Source of the DNA: Crenarchaeota archaeon SCGC AAA471-B05
Lineage (GTDB): Archaea > Thermoproteota > Thermoprotei > Gearchaeales > Gearchaeaceae
NCBI GenBank assembly: GCA_000380705.1
Contig: AQYM01000029.1
Location: forward strand, 28,655-68,086
Length of the DNA stretch: 39,432 bases
Reading direction: 5' to 3'
Under the pieces are notes generated by a model that was not told the DNA's origin, did not search any database, and worked only from the letters and a program-made list of their open reading frames with translations. Shown in pieces: positions 16,283 to 25,238 of the stretch; position 1 is the stretch's first letter, and each line of letters begins with the position of its first letter. Made by a program: the position numbers and the translations under genes.

Positions 16283-17221
16283 ATGGTAGAATTATTTGAA
16301 TGGGAAAGTCAAGATTGTGAAATAAATCTTTCGATAAGCGGAATTGAACCATTTAAAGATATTAATAAACTAAACAGAGATCCTAGAAAGCCTTCTTTAA
16401 TTCTTGCTGAAAGATATGATGTAAATGAAGATAACATAACGATTGTTCATAGTGCTCAAGAAGGATTATTCTTTTGTCTATTATCTTTAAAACCAAAGGA
16501 AATATTCATTCCAATACCTTCCTATCCTCCAATGTTTGAACAAGCTGAACTTCTGGGAATAAAAGTAAATTTTGTAAATGATATCTATGATTTAAGTAAT
16601 AAGTTTATTATATTATCCAATCCTAACAATCCGACCGGAGAAGTATATGACATTAATAAATTATTGAATAATGGTAACTTAGTCATTGCAGATGAAATAT
16701 TCAAATACTTTGTCAAAGATGAAGAATATTTCGATGACAATCTTATAATACTATCTAGCACGAGCAAGTTTTTCAATATACACGAAAGGAAAGTAGGATG
16801 GATAGTAGCCAAAAAAGAGATTTCAGAAAAAATAAAACAAATTAAAGACCTGATTTCACCAGAACCGATTTACGATAAAGAATTAATTCAATATATTTAT
16901 TTTAATTACGGTTTTTTCAAAGAAAGAAACTTATCCATTATAAAAACAAATTTGAAAAATATAGGTAATCTCGGGAAGTATTTTAAAATTGTTTATAATA
17001 GTTATATGCCAGTTTTAATGCTGGAAAGAGAAAAATTGGATTCCTATACGTATTGTTATAAATTATTAAAAAATACAGGCGTATTATTAACACCGATGAG
17101 TTTTTTTAAGAAAAACGATGCTATAAGATTATATTTAGGCTTAGGGAATCATTCTTTATTTGAAGATGCTATTAAAAGAATAGAAGAATTTAACGAAAGA
17201 TATTTTAAAATTTCCACTTAA
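16283..17221 (+). CDS. PLP-dependent aminotransferase, class I/II fold
   Basis: Fold-type I aminotransferase or aminotransferase-like lyase. Visible PLP-site residues: SNPNNPTGE (Asn near 117), IADEIFKYF (Asp137) and SSTSKFF with the Schiff-base Lys162; then RKVGWIVA and the C-terminal Arg of DAIRLYLGLG for substrate carboxylate. At 312 residues it is 60-80 residues shorter than most members, mainly through a reduced N-terminal arm. The substrate is unclear; related short archaeal enzymes are annotated as aspartate or aromatic aminotransferases or as histidinol-phosphate-like. Its 3' end overlaps the convergent redoxin gene by 17 bp. Confidence 0.85.
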   Translation: MVELFEWESQDCEINLSISGIEPFKDINKLNRDPRKPSLILAERYDVNEDNITIVHSAQEGLFFCLLSLKPKEIFIPIPSYPPMFEQAELLGIKVNFVNDIYDLSNKFIILSNPNNPTGEVYDINKLLNNGNLVIADEIFKYFVKDEEYFDDNLIILSSTSKFFNIHERKVGWIVAKKEISEKIKQIKDLISPEPIYDKELIQYIYFNYGFFKERNLSIIKTNLKNIGNLGKYFKIVYNSYMPVLMLEREKLDSYTYCYKLLKNTGVLLTPMSFFKKNDAIRLYLGLGNHSLFEDAIKRIEEFNERYFKIST

Positions 17222-17738
17222 TACTGCATCCAAAGGGTTTTGTTATAGGGTTAGATATCTCTTTATTGTTTCTTATAGAATATAAGGCTTCGTATAAATC
17301 TTTGCTTTTAACCATGTTAGGGTCTCTGCTATCGTCTATTCTTCCTTGATAAACCAATTTCTTTTTATAAAAAACAAAAACATGAGGTGTACAAATCGCT
17401 CCAAAAATTTTAGCCACTTCTTGCGTTTCATCTTTTAAATAATAAAAATTATAGCTTCTTTCTTTAGATATTTTGATCATATTTTCAAAACTTTCAATTG
17501 GATATCTGGTATCATCGTTTGAATTTATTGCTATGAATTGTGCTTCAGGGAATTCTTGTTGCAACTTTTTAACTCTATCTTCATAAGCTTTAACATAGGG
17601 ACATTCATTCGACCAAAATATGATTACTATAATATCCTTTTTTATTTCTTCCACGTTTATATATTCTCCTGAGACGTCCTTCAGAACAAATTTTGGTAAT
17701 TCTTCGCCTATCTTCATCTTCGGGTAAATTTGTTGCAT
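17205..17738 (-). CDS. Thioredoxin-fold redoxin (AhpC/TSA-like) protein
   Basis: 177-residue cytoplasmic redoxin: an N-terminal MKIGEELPKFVLKDVSG segment, then VIIFWSNECPYVKAYEDR with Cys46 as the only cysteine of the thiol site, a PHVFVFY cis-Pro region following Cys116, and a C-terminal NPITKPFGCSIKW block with Cys171. This ending and the single N-terminal Cys are typical of a widespread family of redoxin-domain proteins close to TlpA/peroxiredoxin. A resolving disulfide could form with Cys116 or Cys171. Reductant and substrate are unknown. There is no signal peptide. Confidence 0.85.
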   Translation of the reverse strand: MQQIYPKMKIGEELPKFVLKDVSGEYINVEEIKKDIIVIIFWSNECPYVKAYEDRVKKLQQEFPEAQFIAINSNDDTRYPIESFENMIKISKERSYNFYYLKDETQEVAKIFGAICTPHVFVFYKKKLVYQGRIDDSRDPNMVKSKDLYEALYSIRNNKEISNPITKPFGCSIKWKF

Positions 17739-17866
17739 ATTAAAATTATTTTCTTAAATATTAATATTGTTATCGTTGAAATGATTGGTTTGAGATTTAC
17801 AAAATTTAGTTTATTTATAGTTTTTTAATATAATATATTAAAAATTAAAATTATCTTTATATTTTT

Positions 17867-18082
17867 TTAATTTTTTATAACATAATAAATTACTCCTATA
17901 ATTATACTTATTAATATCACTAAAAATAATATATCTATTAAAGTTCGGTAAATATTATTCTTACATTATTTGATTTCGCTGAAATATAAGTTTCTGATGT
18001 CAGTTAAATTAATATCCATTAATGAATCCTTATTCATGCCGATTCCAACTATACAAAGACCTACGAATATTTTATTTATCAT
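17867..18082 (-). pseudogene. Decayed small ORF in a 0.6-kb gene-free stretch (17739-18330)
   Basis: The only sizeable stretch without an intact gene. On the minus strand one frame from an ATG at 18080-18082 runs 38 codons (MINKIFVGLCIVGIG..., then ...DIRNLYFSEIK), meets an in-frame TAA at 17966-17968, and then stays open for 32 more codons that encode a strong hydrophobic helix (DILFLVILISIIIGVIYYV) before the stop at 17867. An alternative frame over 17939-18001 reads ETYISAKSNNVRIIFTEL, which looks more protein-like than chance AT-rich sequence. The flanking parts (17739-17866, 18083-18330) are very AT-rich and hold only short hydrophobic frames. I read this as an eroded gene region; the original product is not recognisable. 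Confidence 0.35.
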
Positions 18083-18330
18083 GTATGAATAACCCGTTTG
18101 TTAATGAGAAACTTAAAATTATTTCTATTCTAATTAAGAAAATTAATAATACAGAAATGATTTTTTAAAGAAATATCAGCTTTAATTTATTTGTTATCAA
18201 AAAGCCAGTATGATTATAAGACGCTTGATCTTTTTAGATAGCATGAGTTTCTTTCAATTTAATTATATTTAAATTTTTGCTTCTTATAGAGTATTTTTAA
18301 AATAAAAATTGTTAAATATTTTTTAAAATT

Positions 18331-19446
18331 TTAATGAATTAACTGACTATTATGTTCGCCTAAAATTGGGGGAGGCAATCTTATTTTCTGTCTTTCTCCA
18401 TTAAATTTTGCAGGAAACAATATTTGTTTTATTTTACCCAGTTTTTTATGTTCCACATCTGTAATTATTCCTGAATTAACTACATGTTGATCATTAAATA
18501 CTTCGCTTAAGTTATATACAGGTGAACAAGGTATATCTAATTCGCTAAGTATTTTTAACCATTCTTCTCTTGTTTTTTCTTTAAACTTATTTTCTAAAAC
18601 TTTGACTATTTCTTCTCTATTTTTAACTCTCGAAGCATTATCTTTAAACTTCTCCTTAATATAACTTAGATTCAATGCATCGCATAATCTTCCCCAAAAT
18701 TTCTCGTTTGTTATAGCTACTGCTATATATTTTTTATCAGAGCATTCAAAAGTTTGATAAGGAACTATTGAAGGATGGGCAGAACCTAATCTAGCTGGTT
18801 CCTTTCCTGTCAACAGAAATATCATTGCTATGTAACTCATTGAAAATATTGATGTATCATAAAGGGAAACTTCTATATATTTACCTTTTCCCGTTTTATT
18901 TCTTTCTATTAAAGCAGCTAAAATTGAATTTGCAGCTATTAACCCAGCTAATATATCAAATATAGCAAATGAAGCTCTTACCGGTGGTTGGTTTTCATAA
19001 CCTGTAGTCATCATAAACCCACTCATAGCTTGAATAAGCAAATCATAAGCTGGTTTTCCTTCATAAGGACTTCCAGTACCAAAGCCTTTAATACTACAGT
19101 AAATTAAATCTTCTTTGAACTTAATTAATGTTTCATAATCTATTCCCAATTTTTTTGGTACCTCAACTCTAAAGTTCTCTATTATTACATCTGATTGCTT
19201 AACTAACTCATATATTATTTTTCTATGCTCTTGTTTTTTCAAATCTAAAGTTAAGCTTTTTTTATTTCTATTTATACTTAAAAAATAAACACTTTCTCCG
19301 TTTATAAAAGGAGCCCAGTATCTTGTTTCATCTCCTTCAGGAGGCTCAATTTTAATTATTTCCGCCCCTAAATCTCCTAAAATCATTGTAGCAAAAGGTC
19401 CAGCTAAAACTCTCGTAAAATCTATTATTTTAATTCCGTTTAGCAT
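18331..19446 (-). CDS. Family III CoA-transferase (CaiB/BaiF)
   Basis: Moves CoA between carboxylic acids without a covalent glutamyl-CoA ping-pong of family I. The N-terminus MLNGIKIIDFTRVLAGPFAT followed by LGDLGAEIIKIE is diagnostic. The segment PAYDLLIQAMSGFM places Asp135 where the family has its acyl-anhydride-forming aspartate. Later blocks GKYIEVSLYDTSIF and the C-terminal PCSPVYNLSEVF are also typical. At 371 residues it is close to normal. The substrate is unknown; candidates are succinate, mesaconate or hydroxy-acids. It lies 5 bp after glgX/treX on the same strand, probably co-transcribed, although the two enzymes share no obvious pathway. Confidence 0.92.
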   Translation of the reverse strand: MLNGIKIIDFTRVLAGPFATMILGDLGAEIIKIEPPEGDETRYWAPFINGESVYFLSINRNKKSLTLDLKKQEHRKIIYELVKQSDVIIENFRVEVPKKLGIDYETLIKFKEDLIYCSIKGFGTGSPYEGKPAYDLLIQAMSGFMMTTGYENQPPVRASFAIFDILAGLIAANSILAALIERNKTGKGKYIEVSLYDTSIFSMSYIAMIFLLTGKEPARLGSAHPSIVPYQTFECSDKKYIAVAITNEKFWGRLCDALNLSYIKEKFKDNASRVKNREEIVKVLENKFKEKTREEWLKILSELDIPCSPVYNLSEVFNDQHVVNSGIITDVEHKKLGKIKQILFPAKFNGERQKIRLPPPILGEHNSQLIH

Positions 19447-19451
19447 ATAGG

Positions 19452-21467
19452 TTATAATTTTTTATAAATTAATGAGCTTTTTAATTCCACCAATAATTCT
19501 TTTTCTGCAATTTCTTCTTTTCCAATTTCAGAAGATAAAATCAATTTCCATTTTCCTTCTGGTAATTTGAATTTAATATTTTCATTGCTTGAATTAAGTA
19601 TTGTTAGAATTCCAAGATCTTTAATTATGAAAGCTACGAATTTTGTTGGGGATTTCCAAGTTGTTTCATCTACTAAATTTCCATCCTTATTTAACCATAT
19701 AAATGAATTTATAATATATTCGCTCTTTGATATTTTATTTTCCTTTCTAAATTTAATAGCTTCCTTAAAAAATTTTAGAAAGTTTATTTTCCTTTCATCC
19801 AATTTCCAATCAAACCAACTTATTTCATTATCTTGACAAAAGGCATTATTGTTACCTTTTTGTGTCCTTGATAATTCATCTCCTCCTAAAACCATAGGTA
19901 TACCTTGGCTTACCATTAAGGTTATTATCAGGTTTTTCTTTTGTTTTTCTCTTAAATTTAATATATTAATATCATTTGTAGGTCCTTCACAACCACAATT
20001 CCAGCTATAATTTTCTTTTTCTCCATCCTTATTCTCAAAGGAATTAGCTTCGTTATGTTTTTCATTGTAACTCACAAGATCTTCCAAGGTAAATCCATCA
20101 TGACTTGTAACATAATTTATACTTGATGTAGCTTTTCTGTTTTTATTCATGAATATATCAGGAGAACCCATTATACGATTGGCTATTTCTTCATAGGTAA
20201 CATTTTCTCCTTTCCAGAAACGTCTTACCGTATTTCTAAATTTATTATTCCACTCAGACCAATCTGAAGGAAAATTCCCCAATTGATATCCTTCAGGCCA
20301 TAAATCCCAAGGCTCAGCTATTAAGATAGAATTGGAAATTATAGGATCTTGCTGAATAGCTATTAACAATCTTGAATTAAGATCTATTTTATCATAATCT
20401 CTCATAAAAGTTGTTGCCAAATCAAATCTGAATCCATCTACATGCATTTCTTGAATCCAATATCTTAAGCTATCAGTTATCATTCGTATAACCATAGGAT
20501 GCTTTAAATTAAGAGTATTTCCTGTTCCTGTATAATCTAGATAAAATCTAGGATTATTAGGATCAAGTAAATAATAAGAAGCATTATCTATTCCCCTGAA
20601 GCTGATTGTTGGACCCAAATGATCTCCTTCTCCAGTATGATTAAAAACTACATCCAAAATTACTGCAATTCCAGCATTATGTAATTCATTGACCATTTTT
20701 TTAAATTCTATTACCTGTTCACCAAATATTCCATTACTTGAATATCTGCATGAAGGAGAAAAAAAGTTAATTGGGCTATAACCCCAGTAATTTTTCAAAC
20801 CTTTTTCAACCAAGACTTTTTCATCTATAAAATAATGGATAGGCATAAGCTCCACAGCATTAACTCCTAAATCTTGAAGATAGTTTATGATTTTATCTGA
20901 AGCAAGAGCGGAATAAGTTCCCCTTATTTTTTCATCTAAATCTTCTCTCAACTTTGTAAAACCTTTAACATGCAGTTCATATATTATCAAATCTTCCTTG
21001 TTAGGTAAAATGAAACCTTTATCATCCCATTCAAAATAAGGATTTATTACAACACATTTAGGAATAAATTGACTGGAATCAATTGGATTAAAGGACAAAT
21101 CTTGTTGAGGATCATGTTTATCATAGCCTAATATTGCTTCATTAAAAACAACTTCTCCTGCTATAGCTTTTGCATAAGGATCTATTAAAACTTTATTAGG
21201 ATTAAATCTATGACCTTTATTTGGATTGTAATGACCATAAACTCTGTAAGCATAAAGCTGTTTGGGTTTTATCCCAGATACAAAAGTATACCATATATTA
21301 CCCAATTTATTTTTTACCTCTATTACCTCCTTTACTTCATTCTGTGCAGAATATAAAATCAATTCTATTTTTTCTGCATTTTCTGAAAATATGGAAAATT
21401 TTACTCCATCTTCTTCCTCTATCCAGTTTGCTCCTAAAGGATAGGGACTGTTTATTTTAATTTTCAT
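19452..21467 (-). CDS. treX: Glycogen debranching enzyme / isoamylase (GlgX/TreX type)
   Basis: GH13 enzyme hydrolysing alpha-1,6 branches of glycogen. The N-terminal CBM48-like domain (1-130) starts SPYPLGANWIEEEDGVKFSI. The barrel carries the conserved regions VILDVVFNHT, DGFRFDLATTF (nucleophile Asp), ILIAEPWDL (acid/base Glu) and YVTSHDGFTLEDLV; the last includes the TreX/GlgX-type extended loop SYNEKHNEAN. The length of 671 is a little below the about 710 of Sulfolobus TreX. No treY/treZ genes flank it, so a role in glycogen use fits better than trehalose synthesis. Its 5' leader contains a C/D-box-like element (21471-21519). Confidence 0.93.
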   Translation of the reverse strand: MKIKINSPYPLGANWIEEEDGVKFSIFSENAEKIELILYSAQNEVKEVIEVKNKLGNIWYTFVSGIKPKQLYAYRVYGHYNPNKGHRFNPNKVLIDPYAKAIAGEVVFNEAILGYDKHDPQQDLSFNPIDSSQFIPKCVVINPYFEWDDKGFILPNKEDLIIYELHVKGFTKLREDLDEKIRGTYSALASDKIINYLQDLGVNAVELMPIHYFIDEKVLVEKGLKNYWGYSPINFFSPSCRYSSNGIFGEQVIEFKKMVNELHNAGIAVILDVVFNHTGEGDHLGPTISFRGIDNASYYLLDPNNPRFYLDYTGTGNTLNLKHPMVIRMITDSLRYWIQEMHVDGFRFDLATTFMRDYDKIDLNSRLLIAIQQDPIISNSILIAEPWDLWPEGYQLGNFPSDWSEWNNKFRNTVRRFWKGENVTYEEIANRIMGSPDIFMNKNRKATSSINYVTSHDGFTLEDLVSYNEKHNEANSFENKDGEKENYSWNCGCEGPTNDINILNLREKQKKNLIITLMVSQGIPMVLGGDELSRTQKGNNNAFCQDNEISWFDWKLDERKINFLKFFKEAIKFRKENKISKSEYIINSFIWLNKDGNLVDETTWKSPTKFVAFIIKDLGILTILNSSNENIKFKLPEGKWKLILSSEIGKEEIAEKELLVELKSSLIYKKL

Positions 21468-21470
21468 TTT

Positions 21471-21523
21471 TCAGACCAGGAAGTTCAAATCATTTTTCAT
21501 CAAAGGACCTTTTCATCATCGAC
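21471..21523 (-). ncRNA. Candidate C/D box sRNA in the treX leader
   Basis: On the minus strand a perfect C box ATGATGA (21513-21519) is followed, 49 nt from its start, by a D box CTGA (21471-21474). Between them, a D'-like TTGA and a C'-like ATGATTT leave exactly 12 nt (GAACTTCCTGGT) before the D box. The D' side is weaker: its guide AAAGGTCCT is only 9 nt and D' is not canonical. The element ends 3 nt before the treX ATG, so it would be processed from, or overlap, the mRNA leader. I could not place its targets. Confidence 0.45.
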
Positions 21524-21555
21524 ATTTTTTTAAAATTTTTATTTAATTAATAAAT

Positions 21556-22419
21556 TTAACAAAGTCTTCTTTCGGCAAATCTGAGCTTAGATAATATTTC
21601 TTTAGCATCGTCTTCTTTAAAACCTAAATTGATTAAACTTGATTCCACATTTTTATCTATCATCTCGTAAATTGGCATCAGACTTTTTTCAATCATCTCG
21701 TTATTATTAGCTTTTTCAAGATTAATCATATAGAATACAGCTTCTTTAAATAATCTTTCTGACAATGCAAATGAAAGTATCAGTATTTCTGCTCCCATTA
21801 AAGAATCTATCATTTTTATTTTATCTATTTTTTCTTTTTCAACAAATTTTTTTAAATATTTTAAAGAAATTCTTTTATTTATTTCAGAATTTTTAAGCAT
21901 GGAAGCTAAATTTCTAACATCTTTGTCCAACGAATTTTTTTCAATATATTCCATTATTGCATCAAATATATTTTCAAGATATATCTTTTGAATTAAGTAT
22001 CCCCTCCACCATTCAAAATCTTTTACTGTTGCTAATCCTAGTTCGATTCCTATTGACCCTAAAGCATTAATCCCTTTATTTTTTGCAAAATTTTCTAGTA
22101 TGCTTGCTATAATTAAAAGCTTATTTATCATACAGCTTTCTATAACTTTGTGTTCAAATTCTAGATTAGCTTCAGTTATAACTTTCTTTTTTACTAATGC
22201 ATTACTTTTGCATGTTTGAAAAACGTATGCCAAAAAATTATAATAATTCTCTATAAATTTGTAATTTTTATCATTTATTGTATTTAATAATTCATATAAA
22301 GTATTTCCTTTAATATCTTCGTAATTTATATCGTAAAGTTTAATCTCATCTTTTGTGAAGATTTTTATTTGTAAATCAAGTTTAATCCATTCAGAACCTG
22401 TTAAGTTTAATTTATTCAT
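21556..22419 (-). CDS. Helical hypothetical protein, upstream of treX
   Basis: 287 residues, almost entirely predicted alpha helix, soluble, with scattered cysteines and no CxxC motif. I do not recognise it. Notable features are a conserved-looking central block ALGSIGIELGLATVKDFEWWRGY (about 120-142) and a C-terminal region LGFKEDDAKEILSKLRFAERRL. The helix-rich pattern with a bundle-like repeat of hydrophobic residues could be a ferritin-like or HEAT-like fold, but no metal-ligand ExxH pair is evident. It is the first gene of the leftward group with treX and the CoA-transferase (88-bp gap) and is divergent from the transhydrogenase-like gene, with 53 bp between starts. Confidence 0.6.
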   Translation of the reverse strand: MNKLNLTGSEWIKLDLQIKIFTKDEIKLYDINYEDIKGNTLYELLNTINDKNYKFIENYYNFLAYVFQTCKSNALVKKKVITEANLEFEHKVIESCMINKLLIIASILENFAKNKGINALGSIGIELGLATVKDFEWWRGYLIQKIYLENIFDAIMEYIEKNSLDKDVRNLASMLKNSEINKRISLKYLKKFVEKEKIDKIKMIDSLMGAEILILSFALSERLFKEAVFYMINLEKANNNEMIEKSLMPIYEMIDKNVESSLINLGFKEDDAKEILSKLRFAERRLC

Positions 22420-22472
22420 AAATTAATTTATTCAAAAGTTAGTCTTAAGTGTTTTTAAAACATACTATAAAT

Positions 22473-23768
22473 ATGGTAGAAACCTACGTTGTATATACAG
22501 GTATTAACGATGCAATATTTACAATAAATTTACCATATATAAAATTTGGATTTGGTGCATCAAAGGAAGTAGGATTTGAAGCTAAAAGATTAGGCTTAAA
22601 AAAAGTCTTATTAGTATCAGGTAAAAGATTATCACAAACCAAACTTTTCGATGAAATAAAAAGTATAATTGAAAATGAAGGAATAAAGGTTTATACTACA
22701 GATAAGGTTCATATAGAACCTGAAGATGAAGCTTTAATAGAAGCTTATAAAGAAATTAAGCATCTAGAAATAGATGGTTTCATAGCCTTAGGAGGAGGTT
22801 CAACAATAGATACTGCTAAAGTTTTAAACTTACTTTACACTTATCCTGCAGACATCTTTGATTATATTAATAAACCAGTAGGTAAAGGTTTATCTCCTCC
22901 TGGTCCTTTAAAACCCTTAATTGCAATACCTACTACAGCTGGGACCGGCAGTGAATCTACTTCTGTTGCAATAATAGATGTTTTAAAACTTAAAGTTAAA
23001 ACTGGCATCAGTAATCCCTATTTAAGACCCACTTTAGCTTTAATAGATCCTTTAACTACAATTACTTTACCTCCAATGGTAACGGCCTCCTCTGGCTTAG
23101 ACGTATTAAACCATGCTATTGAATCTTTAACTACAAGGCCATATACTACAAGACCCGCTTATAAAAATCCTGCTGAAAGACCTGTTTATGCTGGGTCAAC
23201 ACCTTTGGCTGATGTTTTTGGTTTAAAAGCTATAGAATGGGTTCATAAATATTTAAGAAGGGCTGTTGCTAATCCTTATGATATAGAAGCAAGATATTAT
23301 ATGATGCTTGGTGCAAGTATTGCAGGAATAGGTTTTGGTCATGCAGGAGTTCATGTTCCCCATGCAATGGCTTATCCTATTGCTGGAATGATTAGGAATT
23401 GGTATCCTGAAGATTACGAATTTGGCTATCCAATAGCCCCGCATGGAATAGCAACAGCTATACCTGCAATTTCAGCCTTTAAATATTTAACGCCCTATAA
23501 TCACGAGAAATTCGCTCTTGTATGCGAAACGCTAGGTTTCGATGTCAAAGGTTTAACTCCTATTGAAATAGGTAAAATTCTTAGCGAATATTATATAAAA
23601 CTTTTGGAAGATCTAAGGATTCCTACAAGCTTAAAGGATTTAGATTACAAAGTTTCAGATTTGGAAGCGTTGGTAAATGGAACTTTAGCTCAACAAAGAT
23701 TATTATCATTAGCTCCTAAAAATATAACAAAGAAGGACTTGGAAAAAATATTCCTTGAATTATTATAA
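22473..23768 (+). CDS. Iron-containing alcohol dehydrogenase family, hydroxyacid-oxoacid transhydrogenase-like
   Basis: Group III Fe-dependent alcohol dehydrogenase fold: nucleotide site GGGSTIDTAKV, IPTTAGTGSESTSVAII, and iron ligands in LNHAIESLTTRP, GFGHAGVHVPHAMAYP and PHGIATAIPA. Unlike ordinary Fe-ADHs it has the long insert TTRPAYKNPAERPVYAGSTP, then LADVFGLKAIEWVHKYLRRAV and ASIAGIGFGHAGVH, which closely follow the ADHFE1/HOT family that oxidises 4-hydroxybutyrate (to succinate semialdehyde) while reducing 2-oxoglutarate. I start at the ATG at 22473 (431 residues); the GTG at 22449 would add an unrelated leader within the promoter region. An aldehyde dehydrogenase gene follows 21 bp downstream, a logical next step. 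Confidence 0.85.
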   Translation: MVETYVVYTGINDAIFTINLPYIKFGFGASKEVGFEAKRLGLKKVLLVSGKRLSQTKLFDEIKSIIENEGIKVYTTDKVHIEPEDEALIEAYKEIKHLEIDGFIALGGGSTIDTAKVLNLLYTYPADIFDYINKPVGKGLSPPGPLKPLIAIPTTAGTGSESTSVAIIDVLKLKVKTGISNPYLRPTLALIDPLTTITLPPMVTASSGLDVLNHAIESLTTRPYTTRPAYKNPAERPVYAGSTPLADVFGLKAIEWVHKYLRRAVANPYDIEARYYMMLGASIAGIGFGHAGVHVPHAMAYPIAGMIRNWYPEDYEFGYPIAPHGIATAIPAISAFKYLTPYNHEKFALVCETLGFDVKGLTPIEIGKILSEYYIKLLEDLRIPTSLKDLDYKVSDLEALVNGTLAQQRLLSLAPKNITKKDLEKIFLELL

Positions 23769-23789
23769 TAAATAAGTGATTAAATAATT

Positions 23790-25238
23790 ATGAAATATTC
23801 GATAATAGGCGGAGAAATTTTAAAATCCGATGAATATATTAACGTAATAAATCCTTCAACAGAAGAAGTAATAGAAAAAGTAACTATTGCTAATAAAGAA
23901 AAAACAAGGGAAGCTATAGACCTTGCTTATGATTCTTTTAAGATTTTATCGAACATGCCTTTAAAGGATAGATGTAAAATATTAATTAAAGCGTCCGAAA
24001 CAATAGAAAGAAGAAAAGAAGAAATTGCTAGGTTACTTGCATTGGAAGCAGGAAAACCGATAAAAGATGCAAGAATTGAAGTAATAAGGACGATTAATTT
24101 ATTTAAAATAGCTGCCGAAGAGGTAAGATTTGTGCTTGAGGGTAAAATACCAAGGGTTGATGCGTATGAATATCCTCCTGGAAATGAAAACAGAATTGTA
24201 ATGGAAATAAGAGAACCTATAGGAGTTGTTGGTGCAATACTTCCCTTTAATTTTCCAGTAAACAGTTTTGCTCATAAGGTAGCTCCTAACATAGCTACAG
24301 GTAATACTGTAGTTGTAAAACCATCCTCTTCAACTCCATTAAGTGCAATAGAATTAGCTTCAATTTTATATGAATGCGGTTTGCCAAAGGGTAGTTTAAG
24401 TGTTGTGGTTGGGCCATCTTCAGTAGTAGGAGAAGAAATAATCGAAAATAAAAAGATATCAGGAATAACTTTTACAGGTTCTACAAATACTGGATTATAT
24501 ATTGCTTCCAAGGCGGCTGCAAGGGGTAAAAGGTTTATGATGGAAATGGGAGGTTCAGATCCTGTTATAGTATTGGACGATGTTGACTTATCTAAAGTAG
24601 TTCCTGTAACTGTAAGGGCTAGATTTGAATATGCGGGTCAAAATTGCAATGCTTCAAAAAGATTTTTTGTTCATGAAAAAATATATGAAAAATTTATTGA
24701 ATTCTATAAGGAAAATACTTCAAAAATTAAAGTCGGAGACCCATTAAGCGAATATACAGATATGGGACCTTTGATTTCTTCAGAAGCTTTAAAACAAATG
24801 CAAGAATATGTAAACGATGCCTTAAATAAAGGTTCAAAAATAATATTTGGAGGTAAAAGACTTTATGATAAGGGCTTTTTCTTTTCCCCTACGATAATTA
24901 TAGATACCAATCTTGATATGAGATGTATGAGGGAAGAAGTTTTTGGTCCTATAGCTCCCATTGCCAGGTTTAGTAATATCGAAGAAGCTATAGAATTTGC
25001 CAACTCTGTAGATTACGGTTTACAAGCTGCTATATTTACAAGCGATTTAAAAAAGGCTTTAAAAATAGCTAAAGAGATAAAGAGTGGAAGCGTAATGATT
25101 AATGATAGTACTAGGTTAAGGTGGGACGCTCTGCCTTTTGGAGGAGTAAAACTTAGCGGTTTAGGTGGTAGGGAAGGTGTAAGGACTACTATTATTAATA
25201 TGACTGAACCAAAAATTATTTCTATAAATCTAGCCTAA
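23790..25238 (+). CDS. NAD(P)-dependent aldehyde dehydrogenase
   Basis: ALDH superfamily enzyme of standard length (482). Catalytic residues: Glu in MMEMGGSDPVIV (about 252) and nucleophile Cys in YAGQNCNASKRFF (about 283). Cofactor site: GAILPFNFPVN, VVKPSSSTPL and GITFTGSTNTG. The C-terminal block LRWDALPFGGVKLSGLGGREG is typical of lactaldehyde/glyceraldehyde/succinate-semialdehyde type members. Being 21 bp downstream of the HOT-like gene, it may oxidise succinate semialdehyde to succinate; an alternative is a glyceraldehyde or GAPN-type role in sugar breakdown. It overlaps the convergent cupin gene by 9 bp. Confidence 0.9.
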   Translation: MKYSIIGGEILKSDEYINVINPSTEEVIEKVTIANKEKTREAIDLAYDSFKILSNMPLKDRCKILIKASETIERRKEEIARLLALEAGKPIKDARIEVIRTINLFKIAAEEVRFVLEGKIPRVDAYEYPPGNENRIVMEIREPIGVVGAILPFNFPVNSFAHKVAPNIATGNTVVVKPSSSTPLSAIELASILYECGLPKGSLSVVVGPSSVVGEEIIENKKISGITFTGSTNTGLYIASKAAARGKRFMMEMGGSDPVIVLDDVDLSKVVPVTVRARFEYAGQNCNASKRFFVHEKIYEKFIEFYKENTSKIKVGDPLSEYTDMGPLISSEALKQMQEYVNDALNKGSKIIFGGKRLYDKGFFFSPTIIIDTNLDMRCMREEVFGPIAPIARFSNIEEAIEFANSVDYGLQAAIFTSDLKKALKIAKEIKSGSVMINDSTRLRWDALPFGGVKLSGLGGREGVRTTIINMTEPKIISINLA

